From NCBI GenBank assembly GCA_037968895.1, contig JBBKWJ010000010.1:1-29198 (forward strand): DNA of 29,198 nt, given 5' to 3'. The stretch's first letter is position 1. Each line of letters starts with the position of its first letter. The translations under genes were made by a program, and so were the position numbers. The notes beneath the pieces are model-generated. The model saw only the letters and a list, made by a program, of their open reading frames with translations. It searched no databases and was not told the origin of the DNA. Of this stretch, positions 22,312 through 29,198 are shown one piece after another. The DNA comes from JBBKWJ01 sp037968895. Its GTDB lineage: Bacteria; Actinomycetota; Acidimicrobiia; Acidimicrobiales; SZUA-35.

Positions 22312-23820
22312 CTAGCCCATCAGCAAGCTTGCCGCCTCACGATGTGCATCGTCAACCGCAAGCCACGACGGATGATAGTGATAGCGGTCCCACAGCGCGT
22401 CAGTCTCGTTTCCGTCACCAAGCAGGTCGATCGCTTCGCCCGGAACGAGTGCCGGGTGTGACTCACCACACGCGTGTGCGAGGTTGATCAGTTCGTGTCG
22501 AAGCGAGATGACATAATTGCCAAGCCGTGCCGATTTGTCGGTCGGGTCGAGTCCTCGCACAAGCCATTTGTTGTGCGTCGCTATCCCAGTTGGGCAGTGG
22601 CCGTTGTGGCACCGTTGGGCCTGGATGCAGCCGATCGCCATCATCGCTTCCCTGGCCACGTACACCATGTCGGCGCCCAGCCCGAACGCCAACAGCGCTT
22701 CACCCGGGAACCCGAGCCGGCCCGAACCGATGAACGTCACGTTCTTCTGCATATCTGCCTGGGCGAACGAGCGAAAGACTTCGGCAAAGCCGGTTCGGAA
22801 CGGCAGGGACACGTGGTCACTAAAGACGAGAGGTGCGGCGCCTGTGCCGCCCTCGCCGCCGTCGATCGAAAGGAAATCTGGTCCTTGCCTGCGTCGCTTC
22901 ATCTCTTCTGCTAGTTCGGGCCAGAAGCGACGGTCGCCTACCGCCGACTTTATGCCTACCGGAAGGCCCGTTGCGTCGGCAATGCGTTCGATGAAGTCGA
23001 TCATGGTGCTGATCGAATCGAATTCTTTGTGAGCGTTGGGGCTCGCTACTGTGATTCCGACCGGCACGCCGCGCGCCTCGGCCACTTCTTCGGTCACCTT
23101 CGCTCCAGGCAACACGCCGCCCATACCAGGCTTGGCGCCCTGGGAGAGTTTGACCTCGATGGCCCTGACCGGTGCCGATGCGACCGTTGCGGCGAGCACG
23201 TCGAGCGAGAACTCGCCATCGGCGTTGCGGGCTCCGAAGTAGCCGGTGCCGAGTTGGAAGATCAAGTCGCCACCATGGCGGTGATGGCGACTGATGCCAC
23301 CTTCGCCGGTGTTGTGCATGCAGCCGGCGACGATGACGCCACGATTGATGGCTTCGATGGCCGGGCCAGAGAGTGACCCGAAACTCATGGCACCCACATT
23401 GACAACAGATTCGGGCCGGAACGCGCCGGCCCTTCCGGTGAACTCACCGAGCACCTTGGTGGAAGGGATCCGGCTCTCTGGGTTTGCCACCTCAGCCTGG
23501 TGAGGAAAAGGGCTATGACGGATGAAGAGATGTTGGCTCGCCGTCATGGGCGAGTCGGTTCCAAATCCAAAATAGGGATTCTGTTGCTTCGCCGACGAGT
23601 AGACCCAGCGACGTTGGTCACGACTGAAGGGGCGCTCCTCGTCGTTGCTCGTCACGATGTATTGGCGGAGCTCTGGCCCGACCGACTCGAGCCAATACCG
23701 AAAATGCCCAATAATCGGAAACACCCGCAATATCGAGTGGGACTTCTGTGTCATGTCCCGAATGGCGACGATGACGAGAAAGCCGACAACAACGAGTATG
23801 GCAATCACCCAGTTTGGCAT
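22312..23820 (-). CDS. FMN-binding glutamate synthase-like oxidoreductase, membrane-anchored
   Basis: A 502-residue protein with an N-terminal membrane helix (about residues 4-20), then a domain like the FMN/synthase part of glutamate synthase: NVGAMSFGSLSGPAIEAINRG, HNTGEGGISRHH, EVKLSQGAKPGMGG, LSIDGGEGGTGAAP and a 3Fe-4S-type Cys set C398, C404, C409 in GCIQAQRCHNGHCPTG. No glutaminase domain is present. Related stand-alone proteins (YerD-like) are of unknown substrate. It starts 28 bases after mftC and precedes an aldehyde dehydrogenase. It is in the place where a different FMN enzyme, the lactate-dehydrogenase-like MftD, often follows mftC. Inference: a redox partner of mycofactocin or an unrelated passenger. 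Confidence 0.88.
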   Translation of the reverse strand: MPNWVIAILVVVGFLVIVAIRDMTQKSHSILRVFPIIGHFRYWLESVGPELRQYIVTSNDEERPFSRDQRRWVYSSAKQQNPYFGFGTDSPMTASQHLFIRHSPFPHQAEVANPESRIPSTKVLGEFTGRAGAFRPESVVNVGAMSFGSLSGPAIEAINRGVIVAGCMHNTGEGGISRHHRHGGDLIFQLGTGYFGARNADGEFSLDVLAATVASAPVRAIEVKLSQGAKPGMGGVLPGAKVTEEVAEARGVPVGITVASPNAHKEFDSISTMIDFIERIADATGLPVGIKSAVGDRRFWPELAEEMKRRRQGPDFLSIDGGEGGTGAAPLVFSDHVSLPFRTGFAEVFRSFAQADMQKNVTFIGSGRLGFPGEALLAFGLGADMVYVAREAMMAIGCIQAQRCHNGHCPTGIATHNKWLVRGLDPTDKSARLGNYVISLRHELINLAHACGESHPALVPGEAIDLLGDGNETDALWDRYHYHPSWLAVDDAHREAASLLMG

Positions 23821-23848
23821 GCGCCGACACTAGACGACAGTGGCTGGC

Positions 23849-24991
23849 CTAGCTTCTGGCCGAGGTGATAGCGACTCGTTGGGGCTTCGAGTGGTCTTGC
23901 GTTGAGTGCGGAATGCTTGCCTGGTCGACGGCGGCCAACGCGTCATCGCCATAGCCTTTCACACAGTCGGGATCGGGCCCATCAAGCGGCAGCCCAGTGA
24001 AGAACTTCGTGGCCATACAACCGCCCTTGCACGCGTCGTACGCCCCGCATGAATTGCAGGCTCCCTCGGCTCCTGGCTCTCGAAGAGAGAGGAACAGTTC
24101 AGACTCTTTCCAGACCTTGGCGAACCCGCCGTCGTCTCGAACGTTGCCAGCCATGAACTCGTCGTGGATAACGAATGGGCAGGCGTAGACGTCGCCAATT
24201 GGATCGATCAGACAAACCACGCGACCTGCGCCGCACATGTTGAGGCCGGGAAGCGATTCGCCGAGTGCCGAGAGATGGAAGAACGAGTCGCCGGTGAGCA
24301 CATCGGTTTGGTTCATCAACCAGTTGTAGATCTCGCGCTGCTGCGCCTGCGTTGGCCGTAGCTCCTGATAGACGTCGACGCCTCGCCCACTCGGACGAAG
24401 GCGAGTTACACGAAGTTGCGCGCCATAGGAATCGGCGAGGGCTTTGAACTCGTCGAGCTGGCTGACGTTGTGGCGGGTAGCGACTACAGAGATCTTGAAC
24501 GGGCCGAAGTCGGCTGCCTTCAGATTGTCCATCGCCTTTAAGACAGCGGCGTAGCTGCCTTCGCCACGAATCGGATCGTTGGTTGCGGCGTCGGCACCGT
24601 CGAGGCTGAGCTGGATGTCGAGGTAGTCCATTTCGGCGAGACGCTTCGCCTTCGCTTCATCGAGGAGGTAGCCATTTGTCGAGAACTTGACACCCACCCG
24701 CTTGCCGATTGCGTAGTCGAGTAGCTCGAAGAAGTCGCGGCGCACCAGAGGCTCGCCACCACCGACGTTGACGTAGAACACCTTGAGTGCGGCAAGCTCG
24801 TCGATGACGCCCTTCGCTTCTTCGGTGGTGAGCTCGCGAGGGTCGCGCTGGCCAGATGAACTCAGGCAGTGGACACACTCGAGGTTGCAGGCGTATGTGA
24901 GCTCCCACGTCATGCAGATTGGGGCTGACAGTCCGTACTGAAGCTGGTCGACTAACCGCGGTACCGGCTTTTTGGTGAGTTCAACGTTCAC
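23849..24991 (-). CDS. mftC: Mycofactocin maturase, radical SAM/SPASM protein MftC
   Basis: A 380-residue radical SAM enzyme. The core motif WELTYACNLECVHC gives C35, C39 and C42, with NVGGGEPL as the SAM-binding segment. The SPASM domain has eight Cys (253, 260, 271, 312, 315, 321, 325, 343) for auxiliary Fe-S clusters, with LIDPIGDVYACPF typical of peptide maturases. MftC is known to decarboxylate and cross-link the C-terminal Val-Tyr of MftA. The GTG start at 24991 overlaps mftB by 11 bases. Adjacent mftB and mftA make the assignment firm. The C-terminus carries a variable tail of about 35 residues. Confidence 0.94.
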   Translation of the reverse strand: MNVELTKKPVPRLVDQLQYGLSAPICMTWELTYACNLECVHCLSSSGQRDPRELTTEEAKGVIDELAALKVFYVNVGGGEPLVRRDFFELLDYAIGKRVGVKFSTNGYLLDEAKAKRLAEMDYLDIQLSLDGADAATNDPIRGEGSYAAVLKAMDNLKAADFGPFKISVVATRHNVSQLDEFKALADSYGAQLRVTRLRPSGRGVDVYQELRPTQAQQREIYNWLMNQTDVLTGDSFFHLSALGESLPGLNMCGAGRVVCLIDPIGDVYACPFVIHDEFMAGNVRDDGGFAKVWKESELFLSLREPGAEGACNSCGAYDACKGGCMATKFFTGLPLDGPDPDCVKGYGDDALAAVDQASIPHSTQDHSKPQRVAITSARS

Positions 24992-25244
24992 AGATGACTC
25001 CTGCTTCTTCGAGTGAGGACAGCGCGGCCACTAGCAGCGTTGCTTTGTGTTCGTCACCGGCGGCAGCCGAAGCAACCGCCTGATCGACGGAGTCAAACGA
25101 TTCGAGCGAATGAACCAGATCGACGAGCGCCGGCGTCTTCAAGAAGACGAGGCGACGGGTATCGAAGTGATATGCCATCGCGCCGAATGGCTCGGGCCGT
25201 AGCCCGATGCGACTGCTGAGTTGATGGGGGGCCGTCGAATTCAC
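24981..25244 (-). CDS. mftB: Mycofactocin precursor-binding chaperone MftB
   Basis: An 87-residue PqqD-like RiPP recognition protein, which binds the MftA leader and presents it to MftC. Visible features are the start region RIGLRPEPFGAMAYHFDTRRLVFLKTPALVDLV, typical of MftB, and a helical C-terminal half ending in SLEEAGVICER. The GTG start at 25244 is 6 bases after the mftA stop, and the 3' end overlaps mftC, so the three are translationally linked. A generic PqqD assignment is possible from sequence alone, but context makes MftB specific. Confidence 0.92.
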   Translation of the reverse strand: MNSTAPHQLSSRIGLRPEPFGAMAYHFDTRRLVFLKTPALVDLVHSLESFDSVDQAVASAAAGDEHKATLLVAALSSLEEAGVICER

Positions 25245-25250
25245 GGGCGC

Positions 25251-25382
25251 CTAATAGACCCCGCACATCCCGTCGATTGAAATCTCTTCGACGAGGAGTT
25301 CTTCTTCGACGAGCTCAACGGCCTCGGCGGCAGGAGCGTGGTCGGACTCTTCGAGCACGGCGGTGTCGGTTGTTTCAGGCAT
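25251..25382 (-). CDS. mftA: Mycofactocin precursor peptide MftA
   Basis: A 43-residue peptide read from the minus strand, ATG at 25382 and TAG at 25251. The C-terminus is EEISIDGMCGVY, ending in the invariant IDGMCGVY core of mycofactocin precursors, where the last Val-Tyr becomes the redox cofactor. The leader is acidic (ELVEEELLVEE) as in known MftA and should be bound by MftB. A weak AGAAG ribosome site precedes the ATG; a TTG three codons upstream is in frame. It is the first gene of the mft operon and lies divergent from tRNA-Gly with 142 bases between them. No mftR regulator gene is nearby. Confidence 0.96.
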   Translation of the reverse strand: MPETTDTAVLEESDHAPAAEAVELVEEELLVEEISIDGMCGVY

Positions 25383-25524
25383 CGTCGACAACTTCTGTTG
25401 GAGGGTCGGAGCCCACTCGGGGGCCTAAGCCTGAGAGTCTACGCTCACTCGCAGTTCTTTTTCCTATCAGAGGTGCCAACGGCGTTCGGAGCCTCTAGCT
25501 TTGTGAACCAGCCGTCAAGGCGAT

Positions 25525-25595
25525 GCGGGTGTAGCTCAATGGTAGAGCACCAGGCTTCCATCCTGATGATCGGGGTTCGATTCCCCGTACCCGCT
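25525..25595 (+). tRNA. tRNA-Gly (anticodon TCC)
   Basis: A 71-base cloverleaf. Acceptor strands GCGGGTG/TACCCGC pair with one G-T, the D arm is GCTC/GAGC, the anticodon loop CTTCCAT holds TCC (25557-25559), and the T arm is CGGGG-TTCGATT-CCCCG. The top pair of the anticodon stem is a C-A mismatch. CCA is not encoded. Confidence 0.94.
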
Positions 25596-25638
25596 CTAAC
25601 TCTTCGGCCTGGCGGCCTCTGGAGTTAGCAACCTTTTC
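25596..25638 (+). terminator. Rho-independent terminator after tRNA-Gly
   Basis: CTAACTC (25596-25602) pairs with GAGTTAG (25622-25628), with an inner GGCC/GGCC stem, and a TTTT run follows within a few bases. It directly follows the tRNA 3' end. Confidence 0.8.
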
Positions 25639-25728
25639 GCTGGCGCGAAAACGTCGCACGTCTGAGCTGACAGCCTGTTTGTGACTTACTGCCTAGCAAA
25701 AGTTGGCTGCGTGGCGCATCATGTGCAC

Positions 25729-26622
25729 ATGGCTGATTCAAAGAGTGAAGCACGGACTGTGGTTGGTATCGATGGTTCCGCTGGCAGCGAGGCTGCGCTT
25801 CGCTGGTGCATCGCCCGCGAAGATCGTCTCGGCCCCATCCTGCCGATCTTGTCATGGCAAGTCCCATGGTGGGCAGTCGCAGGCGGCGCACCCGATATCG
25901 CCGTTCCGATTCCGATCGACACAGTCGAGCGGGCCAATGAGTTGAAAGCAGCTGAAGCGATCGCCACGGTGAATAGCGACAAGCTCATGCCACCGAAGCT
26001 CATGCGCGGCGCCGCAGGGCCGTGTCTGGTTGAGGCCTCGACGGGGCGCAGTCTGCTTGCGGTAGGAACGCGAGGTCACGGCGCAGTCGCCGACGCGCTA
26101 CTCGGGTCGGTCAGCACCTACGCCGTCAACCACGCAACGGTGCCAGTTGCGGTAATCCCTGAGCAATGCAGCCCCGACGAGCCGGCAATGAACATCGTCG
26201 TCGGTGTTGACGGTTCACCGAACGCCGACGAGGCGCTCGCGTGGGCGCTCCGCATCCGCCGTGAAGGTGCCGCCATCACCGTCCTGAGCGCATGGTCGTT
26301 TGCTCCCTATGCACAGCTCGGTGTCGTCGGCCCCGCGTCGGAGACCCTCGAAGAGGCAGCACACCAGACCGCAGGCGACACGCTGGCACGTGCCCTCGAG
26401 CTAATTGCTGATCTCGACGTCTCTACCGAGAACGTCGAGATCAACGTCGTCTACGGCGACCCTCGAAAGGCGCTAGAAGACGCGTCGAAAACTGCCGATC
26501 TTCTTGTCATCGGCGCCACTGGCCACAGGGGTCTAACCCGCCTACTCCTCGGTTCGGTGGCCGCCGGACTACTGCACCGGCCACTCTGCCCGACGGTCGT
26601 TGTGCCAAGAGTCCGCAAGTAA
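25729..26622 (+). CDS. Tandem-domain universal stress protein
   Basis: A 297-residue protein with two UspA-type domains, about residues 9-145 and 154-293. Each opens with VVGIDGS/VVGVDGS and ends with a nucleotide-binding glycine motif: GTRGHGAVADALLGS (113-127) and GATGHRGLTRLLLGS (262-276), both of the ATP-binding G2xG9xG(S/T) pattern. The first domain is shortened in its middle. Such proteins bind ATP and are linked to survival in hypoxia or stress in Actinobacteria; no partner is apparent here. ATG 25729 is chosen as it starts just before the first beta strand; a GTG at 25681 is in frame but adds non-homologous residues. Confidence 0.9.
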   Translation: MADSKSEARTVVGIDGSAGSEAALRWCIAREDRLGPILPILSWQVPWWAVAGGAPDIAVPIPIDTVERANELKAAEAIATVNSDKLMPPKLMRGAAGPCLVEASTGRSLLAVGTRGHGAVADALLGSVSTYAVNHATVPVAVIPEQCSPDEPAMNIVVGVDGSPNADEALAWALRIRREGAAITVLSAWSFAPYAQLGVVGPASETLEEAAHQTAGDTLARALELIADLDVSTENVEINVVYGDPRKALEDASKTADLLVIGATGHRGLTRLLLGSVAAGLLHRPLCPTVVVPRVRK

Positions 26623-26625
26623 GAT

Positions 26626-26652
26626 GTGGCGATTGGCTGAATAAGCCGCCAC
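26626..26652. repeat. Two-part inverted repeat between the stress protein and flavoprotein genes
   Basis: GTGGC/GCCAC and, inside it, GGCT/AGCC form a bulged hairpin with a GAATA loop in the 39-base gap. No T tract follows, so it could be a weak terminator, an operator, or an mRNA element controlling the next start codon. Confidence 0.4.
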
Positions 26653-26661
26653 GATGGGACC

Positions 26662-27909
26662 GTGAACTCCGGACTCCTTCCTCATGTCGACGTTGCCATC
26701 ATCGGCGGTGGCCCCGCGGGAGCGGCGGCCGCCATTCGACTCGCCGAAGCGGGAGCTTCCGTCGTCGTCTTTGAGAAGGGCAGCCCCGGCCGCGACAAGG
26801 TGTGCGGTGACGGGCTAACCCCGCGGGCGGTGCTGGCGCTCGAGGAGCTAGACATTTCACCCGACTTCTCTCACCGCATCGACGGTCTTCGGATGATCGC
26901 GAACAAAACCGAGCGCGAACTCTCGTGGGCGACCGCCAGTCGGTTCCCTGACCACGGCGCGGTCTGGCGCCGCACTGGTCTCGACGCTGCGCTTATGCAT
27001 GCGGCCGAGAAGGCAGGTGCCGACATGCGTTACGAAACCGAGGCGACCCCAACCCTCGACACCAGCGTGGGCGGCAGTGCGCGAGTTGTAGGCATCAGTG
27101 TCAACGACATTCCAGTGCTCACTGCCGACCTGACCATTGCCGCCACCGGAGCGCCGGGCCAGGTCGCCCGAATGCTTGGCGCGAACCGCATAGAGGATGA
27201 GCCATTCGGGCTCGCGATCCGGGCTTATGTCGAGTCGCCCCGCCATGCCGACAAACACATCGAAGCATGCCTCACGTTGAAGGACGAGCACGGCGTGCAC
27301 GTTCCCGGTTACGGCTGGATGTTCCCTTGCGGCGACGGCACCGTCAACATCGGCGTTGGTGCCCTGTCGACCATGAAGGGCTTCAAGAAGCTCAACCTAA
27401 ATAACTTGCTCGACAACTATCACGCATTGGTGTCCGACTGGAACCCCGGCGAGTACATCGGTCGACCACGAGCGTGGCGCCTTCCAATGAGCGTGCAGAA
27501 ACGTCACGGCGCAGGCTGGCTCGCCATTGGCGACGCAGCCGGACTCGTAAACCCGATGAACGGTGAAGGCATCGACTACGGCCTCGAGTCGGGGATCCTT
27601 GCCGCCGAGTGTTACCTACAAGCTCCCGCAACCGCAGCCGCCGATTACGACAGACTCGTCGGCGAGCGTTTCGACGCATTCCTGCGCACGGGCCGGCGTT
27701 TCTCGTTCCTCATCGGCCACCCATTCATCCTGAGCAACGGGCTCCGCCTTGCGGTCGGCACCGACGCCATCGCCAAGCTCACCCTCGCCGTGATGGGCAA
27801 CTTGATCGACGCTGATACACCAGGTGTAGCCGGACGGGTGCTGAAGATCGCCGACAAGTCACTTGCGCTTGCCGATCCGCTGCTGCGCAAAACCCGCGCC
27901 GCCGCCTAA
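26662..27909 (+). CDS. Geranylgeranyl reductase-family FAD oxidoreductase
   Basis: A 415-residue flavoprotein. The N-terminal Rossmann motif IIGGGPAGAAAAIRLAEAG (13-31) binds FAD, KVCGDGLTPRAV (46-57) is the family block near the isoalloxazine, PGYGWMFP (215-222) matches the PxxYxWxFP signature of geranylgeranyl reductases, and LAIGDAAGLVNPMNGEGIDYGLES (288 onward) is the second FAD motif. The family reduces prenyl double bonds; in Actinobacteria one member (MenJ) saturates menaquinone's side chain, a plausible but unproven role here. The GTG at 26662 has GGGA just upstream. It may be co-transcribed with the stress protein. It converges on the hisC-like gene with 3 bases between stops. Confidence 0.9.
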   Translation: MNSGLLPHVDVAIIGGGPAGAAAAIRLAEAGASVVVFEKGSPGRDKVCGDGLTPRAVLALEELDISPDFSHRIDGLRMIANKTERELSWATASRFPDHGAVWRRTGLDAALMHAAEKAGADMRYETEATPTLDTSVGGSARVVGISVNDIPVLTADLTIAATGAPGQVARMLGANRIEDEPFGLAIRAYVESPRHADKHIEACLTLKDEHGVHVPGYGWMFPCGDGTVNIGVGALSTMKGFKKLNLNNLLDNYHALVSDWNPGEYIGRPRAWRLPMSVQKRHGAGWLAIGDAAGLVNPMNGEGIDYGLESGILAAECYLQAPATAAADYDRLVGERFDAFLRTGRRFSFLIGHPFILSNGLRLAVGTDAIAKLTLAVMGNLIDADTPGVAGRVLKIADKSLALADPLLRKTRAAA

Positions 27910-27912
27910 CGG

Positions 27913-28974
27913 TTAGAGCGCGGCGAGGAAACGGTCGTTCTCTGCTGAGGTGCTGATGGTGACTCGAATCCCTTCGCCAGGAAACTGTCGCGTCACGATG
28001 CCAGCTCGTTCGAGTTCGAGGTAGACGGCCTCTGTCGTGGCTCCGAGCGGTAGATAGACGAAGTTCGCGAACGACTCGGGCACGTCGTAGCCGCGGCCCC
28101 TGAGCTCGGCGAGCACTCGGCTGCGTTCGCTGCGAATGACAGCAACTCGCTCCATAACTTGATCCATATTGTCGATGCATGCGATCGCTGCCGCCTGAGC
28201 TATTCCATTCACGGCAAACGGGAAGAGCGTCTTGTCGATGGTTGCGATGACGTCAGGGTGTCCAACCGCGTAGCCGACTCGGAGCGCGGCTAAACCCTGC
28301 GCCTTCGAGAAGGTTCGGAGTACTACGAGATGAGGGTGCTTCGAGGTCAGGGTCGGAATCGGATCGGCGAAGGCGTCGCCCATGAACTCTCGGTAGGCCT
28401 CGTCGAGAACGACGATGACGTCGTGTGAGATGTTGTCGAGCAACTCGTCAATGGCGTCCATGCCAAGCGCCGTACCTGTCGGGTTGTTCGGATTGGCCAA
28501 GATAACCAGCTTCGTCTTTGGCGTGATCGCGTCGAGTACGGCTCCAAGATCAAAGGTGTAATCGACAAGATCGGGCATGACGGCGGTGGCGCCGACGAGC
28601 TGGGTGTAGACGGGGTAGACCTCGAACGAGCGCCATGGAAATACGATCTCTTCGCCCGCGTCGACATAGCTGAGCGCGAGCTGTTGCAGAAGCCCGACCG
28701 AGCCGCACCCCACGGTCACCTGCTCGACGTCAACTTCGAGCCACGTTGCCAATCGTTCGCGGAGTTCAGATGCTCGGTGGTCTGCGTATCGATTCGTGCC
28801 GGTTGCGGCATCGATGATTGCCTGCTGCACCGCCGGGATTGGATCCCATGGTGTCTCGTTCGAAGCGAGTTTGATGGCATTCGTGATGTCGTGCTCAGCT
28901 TCGGCCTGTGCCGCCGCTTTTCCTGGGCGGTAGGAGGACAACGAATCAACAGCTGGTCTTGGTTTTCCTGGCAT
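27913..28974 (-). CDS. hisC: Histidinol-phosphate / aromatic aminotransferase family protein
   Basis: A 353-residue PLP-dependent class I/II aminotransferase. Motifs are IKLASNETPWDP near the start, ANPNNPTGT (160-168), VVLDEAYREF (188-197), and the PLP Lys K224 in LRTFSKAQGLAALRVGYAVG. HisC makes histidinol phosphate with glutamate as amino donor. No other his genes are adjacent, and Actinobacteria carry HisC-like aromatic aminotransferases (Pat), so the substrate is not settled. The ATG at 28974 lies 6 bases from a TACAGT box, consistent with a leaderless mRNA. Confidence 0.9.
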   Translation of the reverse strand: MPGKPRPAVDSLSSYRPGKAAAQAEAEHDITNAIKLASNETPWDPIPAVQQAIIDAATGTNRYADHRASELRERLATWLEVDVEQVTVGCGSVGLLQQLALSYVDAGEEIVFPWRSFEVYPVYTQLVGATAVMPDLVDYTFDLGAVLDAITPKTKLVILANPNNPTGTALGMDAIDELLDNISHDVIVVLDEAYREFMGDAFADPIPTLTSKHPHLVVLRTFSKAQGLAALRVGYAVGHPDVIATIDKTLFPFAVNGIAQAAAIACIDNMDQVMERVAVIRSERSRVLAELRGRGYDVPESFANFVYLPLGATTEAVYLELERAGIVTRQFPGEGIRVTISTSAENDRFLAAL

Positions 28975-28980
28975 CGACGG

Positions 28981-28986
28981 ACTGTA
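28981..28986 (-). promoter_or_regulatory. Candidate -10 box for a leaderless hisC transcript
   Basis: TACAGT on the minus strand ends 6 bases before the hisC ATG, so transcription would begin at or next to the A of ATG. No ribosome site is present. A -35 (TTGTTC) is about 20 bases upstream, farther than ideal. Confidence 0.35.
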
Positions 28987-29040
28987 ACCCAGCTACCAAC
29001 GGCAGGGAACAATCGCTCCGCCACTGTGGTTCACTACAGC

Positions 29041-29198
29041 ATGGCCATTTCTCGACTTAACCACGCTGTTCTCTATGTACGTGATGCCGCCGTCTCTGCG
29101 AAGTTCTACGTTGACAATCTTGGCTTCGCCATTGCGACCGAATTCCCGGGGGCCGCGTTTCTCACCACCAATCCAGACACGCCGAACGATCATGATCT
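29041..29198 (+). CDS. Glyoxalase/VOC-superfamily protein, N-terminal part (runs off window)
   Basis: The ATG at 29041 opens a frame that continues to the window end (52 codons seen). It begins MAISRLNHAVLYVRDAAVSAKFY and continues VDNLGFAIATEF, the first beta-alpha-beta unit of the vicinal oxygen chelate fold, with the metal-ligand His in LNHAVLYV. VOC proteins include glyoxalases, ring-cleaving dioxygenases and resistance proteins; the type cannot be told from this fragment. It is divergent from hisC with 66 bases between them. Confidence 0.85.
   Translation, partial: MAISRLNHAVLYVRDAAVSAKFYVDNLGFAIATEFPGAAFLTTNPDTPNDHD

Noticed and set aside
22312..23820. True glutamate synthase large subunit
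   Set aside because: The protein lacks the N-terminal glutaminase domain and the C-terminal GXGXG domain, is far shorter, and has a membrane helix; no small subunit is adjacent.
24981..25244. PQQ biosynthesis PqqD
   Set aside because: The adjacent precursor is MftA, not PqqA, and the radical SAM gene pairs with it as MftC.

Overview
The window looks like chromosomal DNA of a moderately GC-rich actinobacterium. The best guess is an Acidimicrobiia-type lineage, inferred from gene content and not proven. Evidence: the block tig-clpP-clpX-folC / ndk-mreB-mreC-mreD-PBP2-rodA / radical SAM pair-RNase E-rplU-rpmA follows the order known from Streptomyces and, partly, Mycobacterium. Other support is a mycofactocin precursor with its maturation genes, frequent GTG/TTG starts and many GTGA/ATGA gene overlaps.

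Layout. (1) 1-1279, minus strand: end of a Tad-type pilus cluster (two TadE-like minor pseudopilins and the start of a TadG-like gene). (2) 1338-6465, minus: terminator, rpmA, rplU, RNase E/G, a DUF2344 protein and its radical SAM/B12 partner. (3) 6533-12345, minus: cell-elongation operon rodA, PBP2, mreD, mreC, mreB. (4) 12434-15736, minus: ndk, two tandem pilin-like proteins with Thr-rich stalks (one carrying a discoidin/F5-8C-like domain), then folC. (5) 15752-19034, minus: clpX, clpP, tig. (6) 19157-19282, plus: tRNA-Pro(TGG) with promoter and terminator. (7) 19304-20848, plus: cobalt-type nitrile hydratase beta, alpha and activator. (8) 20852-25382, minus: mycofactocin mftA-mftB-mftC followed by an FMN/3Fe-4S glutamate-synthase-like oxidoreductase and an aldehyde dehydrogenase. 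(9) 25525-29198: tRNA-Gly(TCC), tandem universal stress protein, geranylgeranyl-reductase-family flavoprotein, hisC-like aminotransferase (minus), and the start of a glyoxalase/VOC protein. No gene-free stretch exceeds about 150 bases.

How the parts work together. Sections 2-5 are housekeeping: ribosome and RNA metabolism, lateral wall synthesis, nucleotide and folate metabolism, and protein folding and turnover. Sections 1 and 4 suggest surface appendages; the pilin-like pair sits inside an otherwise conserved housekeeping neighbourhood. Sections 7-8 form an accessory metabolic block between two tRNA genes. It contains nitrile hydration and a reduced mycofactocin (peptide redox cofactor) operon whose last two genes are oxidoreductases that are not the usual mft partners. 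The most interesting leads are the unusual mft operon, the pilin-discoidin fusion, and the nitrile hydratase genes with a His-rich alpha N-terminus and an apparent compensated frameshift in beta.
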